Source of the DNA: Chara braunii
Lineage: Eukaryota > Streptophyta > Charophyceae > Charales > Characeae
Assembly (NCBI GenBank): GCA_003427395.1
Contig: BFEA01000094.1
Span: forward strand, 2,299,453 to 2,336,670
Reading direction: 5' to 3'
DNA: 37,218 bases
Both the position numbers and the translations under genes were made by a program. The notes beneath the pieces are model-generated. The model had not been told where the DNA came from and did not search any database. It saw only the letters and a program-made list of their open reading frames with translations. Positions 37,136 through 37,218 of the stretch are shown here, piece by piece (the stretch's first letter is position 1; every line of letters begins with the position of its first letter).

Positions 37136-37218
37136 GCTCTTTGTGGACGTAAGGGTTTACGATTAATCATCGAACTGACCCGTGCCAGGTATTTCAAGCG
37201 ATGACTACTTATTTCCAC

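Overview
The window looks like intergenic nuclear DNA from a repeat-rich plant-lineage eukaryote. It is crowded with long microsatellites, foldback repeats and decayed retroelements, and has few ordinary genes. A captured mitochondrial nad1 fragment of streptophyte type, a Gypsy element of plant type primed by initiator tRNA-Met, and a large Penelope-like retroelement fit a charophyte alga such as Chara. That assignment is inference.

Layout. 1-6.3 kb: microsatellites, several foldback (MITE-like) repeats and one isolated hammerhead ribozyme at 4368-4413 on the minus strand. 6300-18613: a large retroelement read on the minus strand, the most interesting object here. Its two ends (6300-9284 and 15462-18613) are direct repeats of about 3 kb. 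Each carries a type I hammerhead, a long hairpin, the end of the reverse transcriptase (RT) and a piece of nad1. Between them, all on the minus strand, lie ORF A, ORF B, a coiled-coil/membrane ORF C with an upstream exon, ORF D and an RT. The RT has DKA, PMGLPCSP and YxDD boxes and a thumb, and is now split by two frameshifts. The hammerhead cleavage sites are exactly 9372 nt apart, so self-cleavage of a read-through transcript would release one unit. A separate type III hammerhead sits in the middle, inside a dimer with a 426-bp period.

18.6-24.1 kb: CT and GAA microsatellites, then a decayed minus-strand gene with at least three RING-like Cys/His units (about 19.7-20.75 kb), a 263-bp duplication, CATA microsatellites, a 31-bp minisatellite and a foldback repeat.

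24083-31027: a Gypsy-type LTR retrotransposon on the plus strand with LTRs, primer-binding site, gag with a zinc knuckle, protease remnant, the start of RT and the C-terminal part of integrase with a chromodomain-like tail. An internal deletion fused RT to integrase, and the copy is dead.

31477-33267: an intact, intronless WD40-repeat gene on the minus strand, the one convincing host gene. 33.3-37.2 kb: low-complexity DNA with more hairpin MITE copies and a 39-bp minisatellite.

Working hypothesis: a Penelope-like element with hammerhead-bearing pseudo-LTRs has acquired or kept several extra genes, possibly expressed by splicing. No accessory product could be identified by eye. Identical ambiguous bases in both long repeats mean the assembly there must be verified before the tandem structure is trusted.
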